Shown here: one piece after another, positions 9,417 to 18,753 of the stretch
How positions within the stretch are numbered: the first letter of the stretch is position 1
Layout: each line of letters begins with the position of its first letter
Assembly (NCBI RefSeq): GCF_900070325.1
Contig: NZ_LN879430.1
Span: 1,791,379-1,855,378, forward strand
From: Herbinix luporum
GTDB taxonomy: Bacteria > Bacillota > Clostridia > Lachnospirales > Lachnospiraceae
DNA length: 64,000 nt
Direction of reading: 5' to 3'
Program-made: the position numbers and the translations under genes
Notes under the pieces: generated by a model
Seen by the model: only the letters and a program-made list of their open reading frames with translations
Databases searched by the model: none
Told to the model about the DNA's origin: nothing

Positions 9417-11090
9417 CTACTTGGTTAGGATATTCTCACTTTTACTTATATAAATCCAACGATTTGATAATGAGGGGAATATTTTTTTCAGAAGTTCTCG
9501 AATTAAATTTGAAGATTTGTTAGTGACTTGTATGGAAAAGATATCATCTACATTTAAATTGTATTGGCCCTTCTCATATAAAGTAGACAGTATTTCATCC
9601 GTATAGTTTATCCTCTCATATTCCATTACCTTACCGGTAAATATGGGAATTTTCTGAATACATCTAGGGCAACCTGGATTTGTTCCGTCGGGATATAAGT
9701 TATATTCATATTCACATATTTCACATTTCATGGTTTTTGGAACTGTCGTAACTAATAGGCTTACTGTTTCACCCTTATAACCTATAGTTACTGGCATTGT
9801 ACCTAGATAGGCTGTATCTAAATTGTCTATATAGCCGCTGGTCACTTCCTCTGTATGACCGTCCATATAAGTGGCAAGGAGCCTAATACCATTTTCCTGC
9901 AGGCTAGTTCCAATAGTTATAATAATGGAAGATGTATTAGGATAAATAATTCTAAGACTTTCCAGCCAAGCCTTACAATATGGACAGCCAGGATCTGATC
10001 CATCTTCATTTATGTTATAAATATGATCTTTTGAGCACCTTTTATTTCTTGGTATTACATTAACAGTAACCCTACATTTTTTTATGTAGCTATTTCCACC
10101 AAGTTCATAATTATATGACAAGCTTGCAGTCTGATCTTTTCCTAGGTTTTTAGCAGAAAAATCTGTAGTACATAACAAGGTTTTACTTGATCCATCTTTA
10201 TATGTAGCTACTGCTGTAGTAAGTATAGTATCATTAATATAAACCGTCTGATTTGGATGGGTAGGGGTTAGGGAGACTATCATCAGGCCGCAACTTGCTG
10301 CCACTTCTTTTCCATTATTATCATAGTATTTACCCTCCCTTTTATCACAAGAGTATGTATAGTAGCCTGTACATGAGCAGCCTCCAGCATTTGACCAGGC
10401 AAATGTTCCACAATTACCGCTACAGCCAGTTTGAGAATATTGAAAATAAGCACCACACTGATTACATTGCTCTAAATAAGCATAATAATATAAAGTGCCT
10501 CCGCAGCCTCTGTGATATTCATAATCTGTAGAACTGTCGATTAAGGTTTTTGCTACCGGATGATATGTTTTTGGACAACTGCTGCCATGGACATGTTTTG
10601 TTCCAAGATAACATTCATCATTATGCCTATGGTTTGGATCTGCCGGAATATCTTTGGCTTTTTCTAAAATGCTTTCATTTGTTTCTATATTTAAATTCGC
10701 ATTATTTATTGGATCGTCTACCTGAGGTTTTTCTGTAACAACTTCTCTATAATGATAAATATTTGAACCCTGATATGCCTTATTTTGTTCTTCAATTATT
10801 TCTTCTAAATTTCTAATACGATACTCCGGCTCTAAAACTTTATATTTGTGTTCATAAGTAATATTTAAAAGATTATTACCTATTCCCATCTTTTTTATAT
10901 ACCCTTCATAATCCTTTTTATTAATAAGGCCATTTTTTTTTATATTCATTAAAAACTCTTCGGTGGCGGAAATATAAAATGACTTCATTACTGTTTCAGT
11001 TCTTAAACCAAAATAAATGGTTACTCCTATAAAGATAATTAGAATACCTATAAAAATATCAATTATATAAGCCCATACCTTATCTATAAT
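9417..11090 (-). CDS. Membrane-anchored His/Cys-rich, Ig-like and zinc-ribbon protein (ATT start proposed), paralog of the preceding gene
   Basis: The first ATG (ending 10988) would omit an open, hydrophobic 34-codon extension containing DKVWAYIIDIFIGILI, which resembles the N-terminus of the 125-residue pilin-like protein upstream in the operon. No ATG, GTG or TTG exists in this frame before a stop. An ATT ending at 11090 overlaps the upstream TAA stop as TAATT, 7 bases after GGAGG, so I propose it as the start (557 residues). Beyond the membrane helix comes a His/Cys cluster (HRHNDECYLGTKHVHG, then several CxxC pairs). Next are two Ig-like units, each followed by a zinc ribbon of the form CxxxHxY...DGSDPGCPYC or CEIC...GCPRC, and a C-terminal domain shared with the 803-residue neighbour. 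It is probably a surface-exposed structural part of the Tad-like machine. The metal-binding role is inferred from the ligands. Confidence 0.65.
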   Translation of the reverse strand: MIDKVWAYIIDIFIGILIIFIGVTIYFGLRTETVMKSFYISATEEFLMNIKKNGLINKKDYEGYIKKMGIGNNLLNITYEHKYKVLEPEYRIRNLEEIIEEQNKAYQGSNIYHYREVVTEKPQVDDPINNANLNIETNESILEKAKDIPADPNHRHNDECYLGTKHVHGSSCPKTYHPVAKTLIDSSTDYEYHRGCGGTLYYYAYLEQCNQCGAYFQYSQTGCSGNCGTFAWSNAGGCSCTGYYTYSCDKREGKYYDNNGKEVAASCGLMIVSLTPTHPNQTVYINDTILTTAVATYKDGSSKTLLCTTDFSAKNLGKDQTASLSYNYELGGNSYIKKCRVTVNVIPRNKRCSKDHIYNINEDGSDPGCPYCKAWLESLRIIYPNTSSIIITIGTSLQENGIRLLATYMDGHTEEVTSGYIDNLDTAYLGTMPVTIGYKGETVSLLVTTVPKTMKCEICEYEYNLYPDGTNPGCPRCIQKIPIFTGKVMEYERINYTDEILSTLYEKGQYNLNVDDIFSIQVTNKSSNLIRELLKKIFPSLSNRWIYISKSENILTK

Positions 11091-13501
11091 TAATACACCT
11101 CCCCCCCATATTTAAATCTTTTTTTCCTTCCCAGTAGTGAAGTATTAAAAAATGTTCTTTGTAACTGATATAACAAGGATTTATCCTTTTTTATAAGTAT
11201 CACTGATATATAGTTTCCTTTTTGGAAATGGTATCTTCCAATGGAATAAAGCTTATCTAATATTTCAGTAGTATAGGTTATATCAAAATACAATATCTTA
11301 TTGGGCTCCTCCCAATTATGGCAAAAAGGACAGCCCGGGTCACTGCCGTCATCATTTTTATAATAAACATGGCCCCTAGGGCAGGTTATAGTATCCAATA
11401 TATTAACCACTTCTACCACTATGTCAGTAGAAAATTCCTTATATGTAACTCTAATTGTCTGAGGCCCAGGTTTATAAGGATTAAAATCATTAAGTTCAAA
11501 TCCTTCTTTTACATATTCTCTATGGTCGTCACGAAATATAAGGATTACAGCTATTTGTGGTAATGTTCCTATGGGAACTAAATTTGTTCCGCCTGTTAGA
11601 TATACCTCTATACCTACCGGTTCCTTGGAGCAAATGGGACAACCCATTGGATTTTCTGTAACTTCATATATGGTACCGCATATATTACATTCCGCAGCAG
11701 AAAGAGAAAGCACTGTTAAAGATATGATAGCTCTTGCCTCTTGATAGCTGATTGTTGCCAGGTAGGAACCCGGTATTGACGTATCTTTATCAATGGTCCA
11801 ATCATCGACTATACAACTACTACCGTCTGCATAATATGCGGTAACCCTAAGTGGTATCGGATCATACTGCATTACAGTAACCTCATTGGGGGATACCGTA
11901 ATGCTTACCGGCTTCTTGGCACAATCAGGACAAGTGTTTTCCGATTGGGGATAATGGTAGCCACATATAGGACAAGTTATATGGCCTTCCTCTACCCATA
12001 CGGTAATATCTACAGCATAACCACCATATTCCACCGTTACTATCTGCAAACCGGGTTTTTCTGTATTATAATTGCTTGTCCATTGATCTACAATGTTTCT
12101 TTGGCCATCCCCGTATTTTCCAAGGACAGTAATAGGAAGGCTCTCTCCTTGCACAACTTCCACATAATCTGGGATTACCTCTATACCGGTAATAATCTCT
12201 CTGCAGTAAGGACAGCCAGGGTCTGTATCGTCCATATTTAAATCATAACTTTTATTACAAGCGGGGCAGTCTTTTTGTAAGGGCTTTACTGTAACTTGGG
12301 CTATAGCTGTTTTTGTAATATCATTTTCAGTATAAGATATCGTCAGATTTTGCAATCCTATATAAGCCGGATCAAATCCCTCTATTTTATACATAGAAGA
12401 ATCAAGAACCTTGTTACTTCCGTCATTATAAATAGCCTTAACAGTAAAGGAGGGATAAGAATATTTTTCAATAGACTGTATATAGGGTTCGACAATTATA
12501 GAAGATAGAATATTTACCGGTTTTACGGTAACATCTATTGTACAGCTTCTTGTTCCAGTGGTTTTGGCATCTCCTACAAGACCGGTATAAGTTAGGGTTA
12601 CAGTCTGCTTTCCCACTATATCAGGCTTATAATTATCACTACAGCTAACAATCTCCCTATGACCGTCCAAATAGGTGGCTATGGCACTTGTAATTATAGG
12701 ACTTCCTTTATCTACACTTTGAACAGGGTTTGTTGCTTCTATAGAGCTAACTACCCGGTTACAAATAGGACTAAGTTCATTTCCATGGTTGTCATAATAT
12801 TTTCCCTCGGTTTTCCCACATCCCAGCTCATATACAGAGTAAGTGGTGCTATGACCGGGACAATAACTATAGTAATCATAATTATGATAAAAATATGATC
12901 CCCCATGACATACGGAACCAGCGACATTATAACCGCTGGCACCGCATGAACATGAATAATATATGGTCACATGCTTATTCCCATTTGAACATGTCCATTC
13001 AATTAGACCTGATGTTTGACTTACATTATGATGATTTCTATCAATTGTTCTACAAGGAGAACTACAGTAACTTGTTTTATTTTTACTATTTTTAAGGGTG
13101 TAGCAACCATTAGAATAAGTCTGATTTGAAGAACCTGAATGTAGATGTTTTGATCCCTGATAACAGTCATCATGATGGGTATGGGTAGAAAGGGTTTGAG
13201 TTTTGCTATATGACAGAGGAAAACTAGTAGTTGCTACCGGCTCTTCTCCATATACCGGCCTGATATCTTGAATATCTATTTCATATTTTTCTCCGGTTGC
13301 AGCAAGATAAGCTATATATTCTTCATACATCTGACAGTCTAGATATCCCTTCCCACGGATATTTTCTGTAAATTGATGGGTCCTGTCATCTACTAATATA
13401 TCTATATTTTCACTATTTAATTGGGCAATATACTGTAGGGGAAATATAATAATCAGTATTACAGCCATAAAAGCTGCAATCAATCTTCCCAGATACTCCA
13501 T
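11090..13501 (-). CDS. Membrane-anchored His/Cys-rich protein with five Ig-like repeats alternating with four zinc ribbons
   Basis: The 803-residue protein has one membrane helix (6-27). A His/Cys-rich block (about 105-230) starts THTHHDDCYQGSKHLHSG. Ig-like units of the bacterial group 3/4 type follow at about 250-328, 333-406, 436-504, 531-599 and 628-700; each has a Y-x-D-G turn and a G-x-x-x-V-T-V/I-x-Y strand. Four rubredoxin-like ribbons sit in between at about 412-433, 510-527, 605-624 and 707-727 (for example CPACNK...PGCPYC, CPICGY...CPDC). A C-terminal domain (735-803) is shared with the next gene. The alternation of zinc knuckles and Ig domains outside the membrane is unusual. It lies immediately after the three pilin-like genes, so it is likely a stalk, adhesin or scaffold of the pilus-like system. 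The exact role is unknown. Confidence 0.7.
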   Translation of the reverse strand: MEYLGRLIAAFMAVILIIIFPLQYIAQLNSENIDILVDDRTHQFTENIRGKGYLDCQMYEEYIAYLAATGEKYEIDIQDIRPVYGEEPVATTSFPLSYSKTQTLSTHTHHDDCYQGSKHLHSGSSNQTYSNGCYTLKNSKNKTSYCSSPCRTIDRNHHNVSQTSGLIEWTCSNGNKHVTIYYSCSCGASGYNVAGSVCHGGSYFYHNYDYYSYCPGHSTTYSVYELGCGKTEGKYYDNHGNELSPICNRVVSSIEATNPVQSVDKGSPIITSAIATYLDGHREIVSCSDNYKPDIVGKQTVTLTYTGLVGDAKTTGTRSCTIDVTVKPVNILSSIIVEPYIQSIEKYSYPSFTVKAIYNDGSNKVLDSSMYKIEGFDPAYIGLQNLTISYTENDITKTAIAQVTVKPLQKDCPACNKSYDLNMDDTDPGCPYCREIITGIEVIPDYVEVVQGESLPITVLGKYGDGQRNIVDQWTSNYNTEKPGLQIVTVEYGGYAVDITVWVEEGHITCPICGYHYPQSENTCPDCAKKPVSITVSPNEVTVMQYDPIPLRVTAYYADGSSCIVDDWTIDKDTSIPGSYLATISYQEARAIISLTVLSLSAAECNICGTIYEVTENPMGCPICSKEPVGIEVYLTGGTNLVPIGTLPQIAVILIFRDDHREYVKEGFELNDFNPYKPGPQTIRVTYKEFSTDIVVEVVNILDTITCPRGHVYYKNDDGSDPGCPFCHNWEEPNKILYFDITYTTEILDKLYSIGRYHFQKGNYISVILIKKDKSLLYQLQRTFFNTSLLGRKKRFKYGGEVY

Positions 13502-13518
13502 AATTTATTCCTCTATAA

Positions 13519-13896
13519 CTATATACTTAAGTAAGAATACAAAACCATTATTATACACCTATTATCATCATATAGATAATCCTTTTTATAATAGCCTTTC
13601 TTTATGTAGGAAAAATATAAGTCATAATCATTCTCATTAGTTGGAATTAATTTACCATCAACCATTATTGGATACTCCCTATATCCCATAATAGCCCCAT
13701 ACACCTCTAAATCCTTTACTTTATCCTCGCCAAGTTTATACTGTCTGATTATCTTATCATCTTCTATTATTTTTTGGCTTATATATTCTGACAAATTTGA
13801 TAGGGATTGATAGTGCCATACTAAATATAATAAGCCCAATGAAAATAATATTGCTCCTATTAGTATTTCAAAAATATTTGTAACAGCCTTATCCAT
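13519..13896 (-). CDS. Short pilin-like membrane protein 3
   Basis: This is a 125-residue protein with one N-terminal hydrophobic helix (about 10-28, after MDKAVTNIFEI) and a small extracytoplasmic domain. That domain contains KVKDLEVYGAIMGYREYPI, weakly like the Y-D-G ... E-V region of the two pilin-like proteins upstream. GGGGG precedes the ATG. The N-terminal topology (helix first, then small domain) matches Flp/TadE-type pilins, but the classical pilin cleavage motif is not obvious. Its N-terminus also resembles that of the 557-residue Ig/zinc-ribbon protein. It sits between the 153- and 803-residue genes, within 30 bases of each. Confidence 0.5.
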   Translation of the reverse strand: MDKAVTNIFEILIGAILFSLGLLYLVWHYQSLSNLSEYISQKIIEDDKIIRQYKLGEDKVKDLEVYGAIMGYREYPIMVDGKLIPTNENDYDLYFSYIKKGYYKKDYLYDDNRCIIMVLYSYLSI

Positions 13897-13922
13897 AATA
13901 AGCCCCCATCTATAATTCTTAC

Positions 13923-14384
13923 TTATTTTTGAGTAAATCTTACTCCTATAATCACCTTATTCTCATTTCTTATAACTCTACCTAAAAATACAGCTGTAGG
14001 TTTTATATAGTGTTGGGCTTTAGAGAAATTTTTTATATCTTCAAGATGCTCATTATTTGTATATATTCTGCTATATGTACTGTCTAAAGTTTTTGATACA
14101 ACCTCCACATAAATGGGAGCAGCTTCGGTGGGTAAATAATCTCCCAGCTGCTTCTTTATAAAATTAACTACTTCTTGACCCCTTACTTCTTCCCCGTCAT
14201 ATTTACTTATGTCATATTCGGCATAATAGGTTGCTGTCTCCTGGCTATTTGAAATCACCACATCAGCAAGATTGGTTGAGCTTTTTATGGCATTCATAAT
14301 ATAATAAAGTATTAGGCCCACCAATATCACCCCTGCCACCATCATAAATATCTGGGGAACAAGATCATTATTTTTAAATCTCAT
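13923..14384 (-). CDS. Short pilin-like membrane protein 2
   Basis: The 153-residue protein has an N-terminal membrane helix (about 8-29) preceded by a short charged leader, MRFKNNDLVP. A periplasm-type domain follows. It is a paralog of the 159-residue protein encoded just upstream. Both have Y-D-G-x-x-x-x-G-x-x-V about 60 residues in (YDGEEVRGQEVV here), and both end with Y-I-x-P-x-x-x-F-x-G-x-V-x-x-x-E-N-x-x-I-I-G. This is consistent with a pair of structural subunits or pseudopilins moved by the CpaF/TadBC engine. There is no homology I can name beyond that. Confidence 0.55.
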   Translation of the reverse strand: MRFKNNDLVPQIFMMVAGVILVGLILYYIMNAIKSSTNLADVVISNSQETATYYAEYDISKYDGEEVRGQEVVNFIKKQLGDYLPTEAAPIYVEVVSKTLDSTYSRIYTNNEHLEDIKNFSKAQHYIKPTAVFLGRVIRNENKVIIGVRFTQK

Positions 14385-14410
14385 TTCATTCTACCACCTA
14401 AGTATTTATA

Positions 14411-14890
14411 TTACTTTTCTTGTTCAAATACTAAGCCTATAATATTATCATTCTCATCTTTTCTTACTTCACCTTTAAATTTACCCTTGGGATTTATATA
14501 ATTAGCTTCGGTTTTTTTTGTGGGAGGAGTATCTTTTTGTTCGGAGCCTAATTTATCCCCCTCTGAACCGGATACCAGACTGTAATTATAGAATTTTATT
14601 TCACTGGCGGCTATTGTTTTAACACCAATGGCCATATCAATTTTTTTCTCCTTAACTTCCTCGATTAAATCTGCCACTCTTTCCCCGCTGATAATATTTC
14701 CATCATAAATAAGCAAATCAAAATCCGCCATTGTGCCAAGTACATCGTTGATTTTTTCAGTACCTTGGTTTAGATCATTTCTCTTGTCCTTAAATACACC
14801 GGTTGACCAGGCAATAATTAGGCCTACTAAAATAACAGACACAACCAATAGAAATATTTTTACTGCAATTTCACTGTTCTTTGTTCTCAT
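14411..14890 (-). CDS. Short pilin-like membrane protein 1
   Basis: The 159-residue protein has the leader MRTKNSEIAVK and a membrane helix at about 10-28. A coil follows, then a domain carrying YDGNIISGERVADLI and the C-terminal motif YINPKGKFKGEV, both shared with the adjacent 153-residue protein. It follows the TadBC-like gene by 33 bases and has a strong GGGGG ribosome site, fitting a well-expressed subunit. A polar, Gly/Ser/Lys-rich insert (about 107-128) separates the two motifs. Its role as pilin or pseudopilin is inferred from topology and position. Confidence 0.55.
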   Translation of the reverse strand: MRTKNSEIAVKIFLLVVSVILVGLIIAWSTGVFKDKRNDLNQGTEKINDVLGTMADFDLLIYDGNIISGERVADLIEEVKEKKIDMAIGVKTIAASEIKFYNYSLVSGSEGDKLGSEQKDTPPTKKTEANYINPKGKFKGEVRKDENDNIIGLVFEQEK

Positions 14891-14923
14891 TTTAACCCCC
14901 TATTTAGTATTATTTATTAATTT

Positions 14924-16912
14924 TTACCATACTGTATTTTGAAGTTCATTTAAGATTAAATTAATTTCTTTTATTGCTGATATCAAAACAGGCATTAGTC
15001 CATAGGAAAACAACAATAAAAAGGGAAGGGCTGCAAGAACATATGCCCGAATCACTCTTTTTTTAATGGACTTTTCATTAGCCAGCTTTCTTTTTGATAT
15101 ATACCCATCCCTATCTACTTGAATCTCATTAAAAGCCATACTTATAGGCATTTCGTCACAACGGATTAGATTATCAACTATCCTTCTAAAGGGTTCATAA
15201 GGTTCCCTTTCTTTTAATTTGATTAAGGCGTATATATCATCGGAACCATATTCATCTATGCAGATTCTAATGGATTGTTTAAACACTACAGCAAAGGACT
15301 CCATCTCCTGTAAAATCTGCTTGACAGTCATGGTATCGTTATACATTAACATCCCTATAAGTGCATTAAACTGATTAACTTCATCCTCCATTGCATCCTT
15401 TGATACAATACCGCTGTATTTTAATAAAATTTTGGGTAAATAATAAGCTAAGATACTAATATAAAGACATATGACTAAATCTAGAAATGAAAAATAATCA
15501 TTTTGATATTTTATAACACGGTCTAGTATATCCTCTGCTATAGCTTCTGCCACCAAGGGACTATATATAATACCGTCTTTTTTTAACCTATCCACCATAT
15601 CATGGCTATTGTTCGGAATAATATCGGGTCTTTCTATATATTTTCTTGTATAAGTTTCAATAGTATGGGCTATGGAATCGTAATGCACTTCCTTAACTGT
15701 AGGTATAAGCACCTCAAGATTCTCTTCTTTAACAAGAAGCTGCCGACTTCTACTATACTGATGCAGATATATTGTAATGCCTACAGATAAAATAAATACT
15801 GATATTGCCAATATAAAACTTCTTAATACAAAGTACCTAGCCTTTATATTGCTTCCGTTATTTCTTAATTTTCTTTGTAATCTTTCTTGTTTTGAAGCAT
15901 TCTTTGTGCAATAATTATCCATTGCCTTTTTGACTAAACCTATTCGGTCTATTCTTAATAACCATTTATGGCTTGATTGATGAAAACTGGTATATTCGGC
16001 ACTTTTTCTCATGATAATATAAATACTAGATATGATTAGCAGCAGACATAAATCCAACAAAAAGCCCCATCGTCCATAATAAAAATCAAACATATTCTCT
16101 TTAATGCTTATGGCAAATTGCTTTACTAATTCTATGCAGAAAATTGGACTTACAACGCAAAGTATTACTCCCATAAATTCCATATTTAATCTTTGCTGTT
16201 TATCTATTTCAATATCTATCTCCCTCTGCAAATTTTCTAAATTTCTAATAAATAATAATTTTCCGTCTATTACCTGATCCCCATGTTCCATTAATCCTAT
16301 ACATTGACTGACAAAGGTACGTAAATATTTATTGGGAACATTATCATAGTACTCCCTAAGCCCTTCCTCCCTATCGGTGGACAATAGCAAATCATAAATC
16401 TGATCTACTGCTGCTTTCATATCCTGACTAAGCTTTTCTCTTGCCCTATATATGGCATTGTCTATGCGATAGTCCATATAAAAGTAATGGACTATATCTT
16501 CTAGCATTTTTTGCATTTCCGTAAGTAATTTTATTTCATGCTTCTTTGCCAGGCGGCTTGCAACTTCAGAGTTTATAATATAAATGGCAAATCCTACTGT
16601 TATTAAAGTTATCAGCCTTCTATTACTTATAAAAATCAATAAAAATGCACATATACTGATAGACCAAGAAATAATACAAGTGCTTACGGTTTTTCTTGCA
16701 ATAGTCTTACTATGGCAAGGACTAATTAAACGGTAACGATAAGATATTTTACTTACATAAGACCTGCTAATGGGAAAGTTATTTAGAAATTTATATATTT
16801 TTTGAATAATAAGATTTATTTTATAAGATTTGCTGCCATAGATTATATAAGTAAAGAGTATAATAAAGATAAATGAGAAAACATATATTAAATATTTTAT
16901 CAGATTATTCAA
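14924..16912 (-). CDS. Fused TadB/TadC-like inner-membrane platform protein
   Basis: The 662-residue membrane protein appears to contain two T2SSF/TadB-TadC-type halves. Membrane helices lie at about 6-24, 80-108, 243-262, 276-297, 366-386, 470-495 and 630-650. Helical cytoplasmic domains at about 120-235 and 500-615 match the usual F-domain topology, including EMQKMLEDI in the first and QILQEMESFA in the second. Classical Tad loci encode TadB and TadC separately. The reading frame opens with TTG that overlaps the TGA of the ATPase gene (TTGA), so translation is probably coupled; no closer ribosome site exists. It would form the membrane platform driven by the adjacent CpaF-like ATPase. Confidence 0.65.
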   Translation of the reverse strand: MNNLIKYLIYVFSFIFIILFTYIIYGSKSYKINLIIQKIYKFLNNFPISRSYVSKISYRYRLISPCHSKTIARKTVSTCIISWSISICAFLLIFISNRRLITLITVGFAIYIINSEVASRLAKKHEIKLLTEMQKMLEDIVHYFYMDYRIDNAIYRAREKLSQDMKAAVDQIYDLLLSTDREEGLREYYDNVPNKYLRTFVSQCIGLMEHGDQVIDGKLLFIRNLENLQREIDIEIDKQQRLNMEFMGVILCVVSPIFCIELVKQFAISIKENMFDFYYGRWGFLLDLCLLLIISSIYIIMRKSAEYTSFHQSSHKWLLRIDRIGLVKKAMDNYCTKNASKQERLQRKLRNNGSNIKARYFVLRSFILAISVFILSVGITIYLHQYSRSRQLLVKEENLEVLIPTVKEVHYDSIAHTIETYTRKYIERPDIIPNNSHDMVDRLKKDGIIYSPLVAEAIAEDILDRVIKYQNDYFSFLDLVICLYISILAYYLPKILLKYSGIVSKDAMEDEVNQFNALIGMLMYNDTMTVKQILQEMESFAVVFKQSIRICIDEYGSDDIYALIKLKEREPYEPFRRIVDNLIRCDEMPISMAFNEIQVDRDGYISKRKLANEKSIKKRVIRAYVLAALPFLLLFSYGLMPVLISAIKEINLILNELQNTVW

Positions 16913-18753
16913 ACTGCTTCATCTATACCTCCCTTTTCTATAGTGTTAAACTTCAAGAAGGCTCTCCTTCTATCAGGTGGCAAATTATCCAGTATAATTC
17001 CTGCCAAACGATCACTGATAGGATTAATCATCTTATACCTGCCATCTTGAAAAACCACAATATCTCTTGTGTAATATGTACTTTGTCTGGTAAGTAATTT
17101 AAGATAATAAGATATCTCTTTAAGGCTTCCTTCTACACCGGCCTTTATATCAGGCAATTTATCCTCTATATCATAAGGAATTATCTCTGTAATCCGCTTA
17201 ATATGCCTATGTCCGTTATTTTCCTTAACACAATGAATATCTAGATGGATTAATCTTGATACCATGGCTTGGACATCCTTCGTGGCTAAATTGCCATATC
17301 CATTAAGAGCATGAACAAAATAAGCTACCAGCTCATCAGAGCTAGGCCAATGACCCGTGGTGATAACACGTTTTGTTCCTGCAAGCAGAAGATTAATAAG
17401 ATGCTTTCCATGTTCTAGACTGGCTGTTTCTCCAAATAAAATCGTATGAGCCTCTGAGCTTTTAAGCAGTTCGATTAGTTTTGGAAAAGGAAGTCTCTTA
17501 CTTGGTCTGGTTGCCAAAATATTTTTATCGGTATATGCATCGTTTAAATATAATTCAAAATCTGCTTCTAAGGTTCTAATAGGCTGTCTCCTGTCAATTT
17601 CTTTGACTGCAGCTCTTGTATATGTAGTTTTGCCGGAGTTTTGGTCTCCAGAAAAAAACATATTAACACAACCATGGATAGCCCATTTGATTACTTCAAT
17701 GGGATAGTAATTTCCCTTATCTGTTATCAAATCTTTTAATTCAAGGGAGGCACTAGTTCCGAATTTGCGAACAAAAAATGCCCACTGTAAGCTGTTATTT
17801 GGCCTAAATACCGTAACCCTGCTTCCGTCTGTCAAATGGGTTTTTATACCTCCTTCAGCACAAGTTAAATGACCTACTCTCCCATGTTCCGCAAGGTTTT
17901 TACATATGCGACTCATTACTGCTAAGGATTTAAAGGATAAGAACTTTAAATGTATTGGCTTACCCTTATATACTACCCATACACTGTTTAGGCATTCCGG
18001 TTTTTTATAAGTCCCCGTCAATATATCCTCTTCCATATACTTATAATTATATGTAGTAATTCCTGATACCCCTGCAGATATACTATCTAAGGAAGTATCC
18101 TCCATAATAAAAAGATCTACTACAGACAATCCATAAGTTTCTTCATAAATACGCTGAGTTAAAATATTTAGCTTATCATCAAAGCTTAAAGCAATCGGAA
18201 TGTTTTCATAAGCCTCATGAATATCCTTATCTGATATACTATAATAATATCCATCTTGATCTTTTAACAGACGATCTAGCTTTGCTATATTACATATTCC
18301 TTGAAACATTTTTTTATTGCCATTTTTCTTTTGCATATACATTAAAATTTCGAATTTGTCCCTGGCACTTAACCTATCCTTATTATTAAAAGGAATAAGG
18401 TTATTTATTATATCCTCAGTAATATTTAATAAATTTAAAATTGTATGCTTTGTCCTGGCCATCACTACCATCTTTGCATTTATATCTCCCTGTGAACATT
18501 TACGGATGGCATTACTTAAGGACCTTTTAATAGCCCGCCTGTTTTCAAGATCCCTTTGATTTAAGTTTAGGGCCTCCATATCCATATTAATAATATTGTT
18601 AATGGTTTTCTTAATATGCTGGCATAGATTTTCTATAGAATAAATTTCACCCTTATAATCTTCATCTTCTAGCTTCCCTTTAAAAATATAATATATACTT
18701 AAGGCCAAACCACATAAAAGTAAGACAGAAAAAATCAAATCCATTATCCCCAT
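16909..18753 (-). CDS. cpaF: CpaF/TadA-type secretion ATPase with an N-terminal membrane helix
   Basis: The 614-residue protein belongs to the type II/IV secretion ATPase superfamily. It has Walker A GDQNSGKTT (about 369-377), an acidic box near LEADFELYL (397), a Walker B-like ILFGE (438-442) and the His-box region TTGHW (465-469). It hexamerises and powers pilin assembly in the family. Unusually it begins with a hydrophobic segment (about 4-22) and then a long helical N-terminal domain, whereas typical CpaF is soluble. The ATG has AAGGAG 6 bases upstream and overlaps the preceding gene by 10 bases, and the 3' end overlaps the TadBC-like start. This is the firmest anchor for calling the locus Tad-like. 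Confidence 0.85.
   Translation of the reverse strand: MGIMDLIFSVLLLCGLALSIYYIFKGKLEDEDYKGEIYSIENLCQHIKKTINNIINMDMEALNLNQRDLENRRAIKRSLSNAIRKCSQGDINAKMVVMARTKHTILNLLNITEDIINNLIPFNNKDRLSARDKFEILMYMQKKNGNKKMFQGICNIAKLDRLLKDQDGYYYSISDKDIHEAYENIPIALSFDDKLNILTQRIYEETYGLSVVDLFIMEDTSLDSISAGVSGITTYNYKYMEEDILTGTYKKPECLNSVWVVYKGKPIHLKFLSFKSLAVMSRICKNLAEHGRVGHLTCAEGGIKTHLTDGSRVTVFRPNNSLQWAFFVRKFGTSASLELKDLITDKGNYYPIEVIKWAIHGCVNMFFSGDQNSGKTTYTRAAVKEIDRRQPIRTLEADFELYLNDAYTDKNILATRPSKRLPFPKLIELLKSSEAHTILFGETASLEHGKHLINLLLAGTKRVITTGHWPSSDELVAYFVHALNGYGNLATKDVQAMVSRLIHLDIHCVKENNGHRHIKRITEIIPYDIEDKLPDIKAGVEGSLKEISYYLKLLTRQSTYYTRDIVVFQDGRYKMINPISDRLAGIILDNLPPDRRRAFLKFNTIEKGGIDEAV

Noticed and set aside
12659..12942. 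Small open frames on both strands within the 803-residue gene
   Set aside because: They lie entirely inside a well-supported coding sequence, show no ribosome sites and are out-of-frame shadows.
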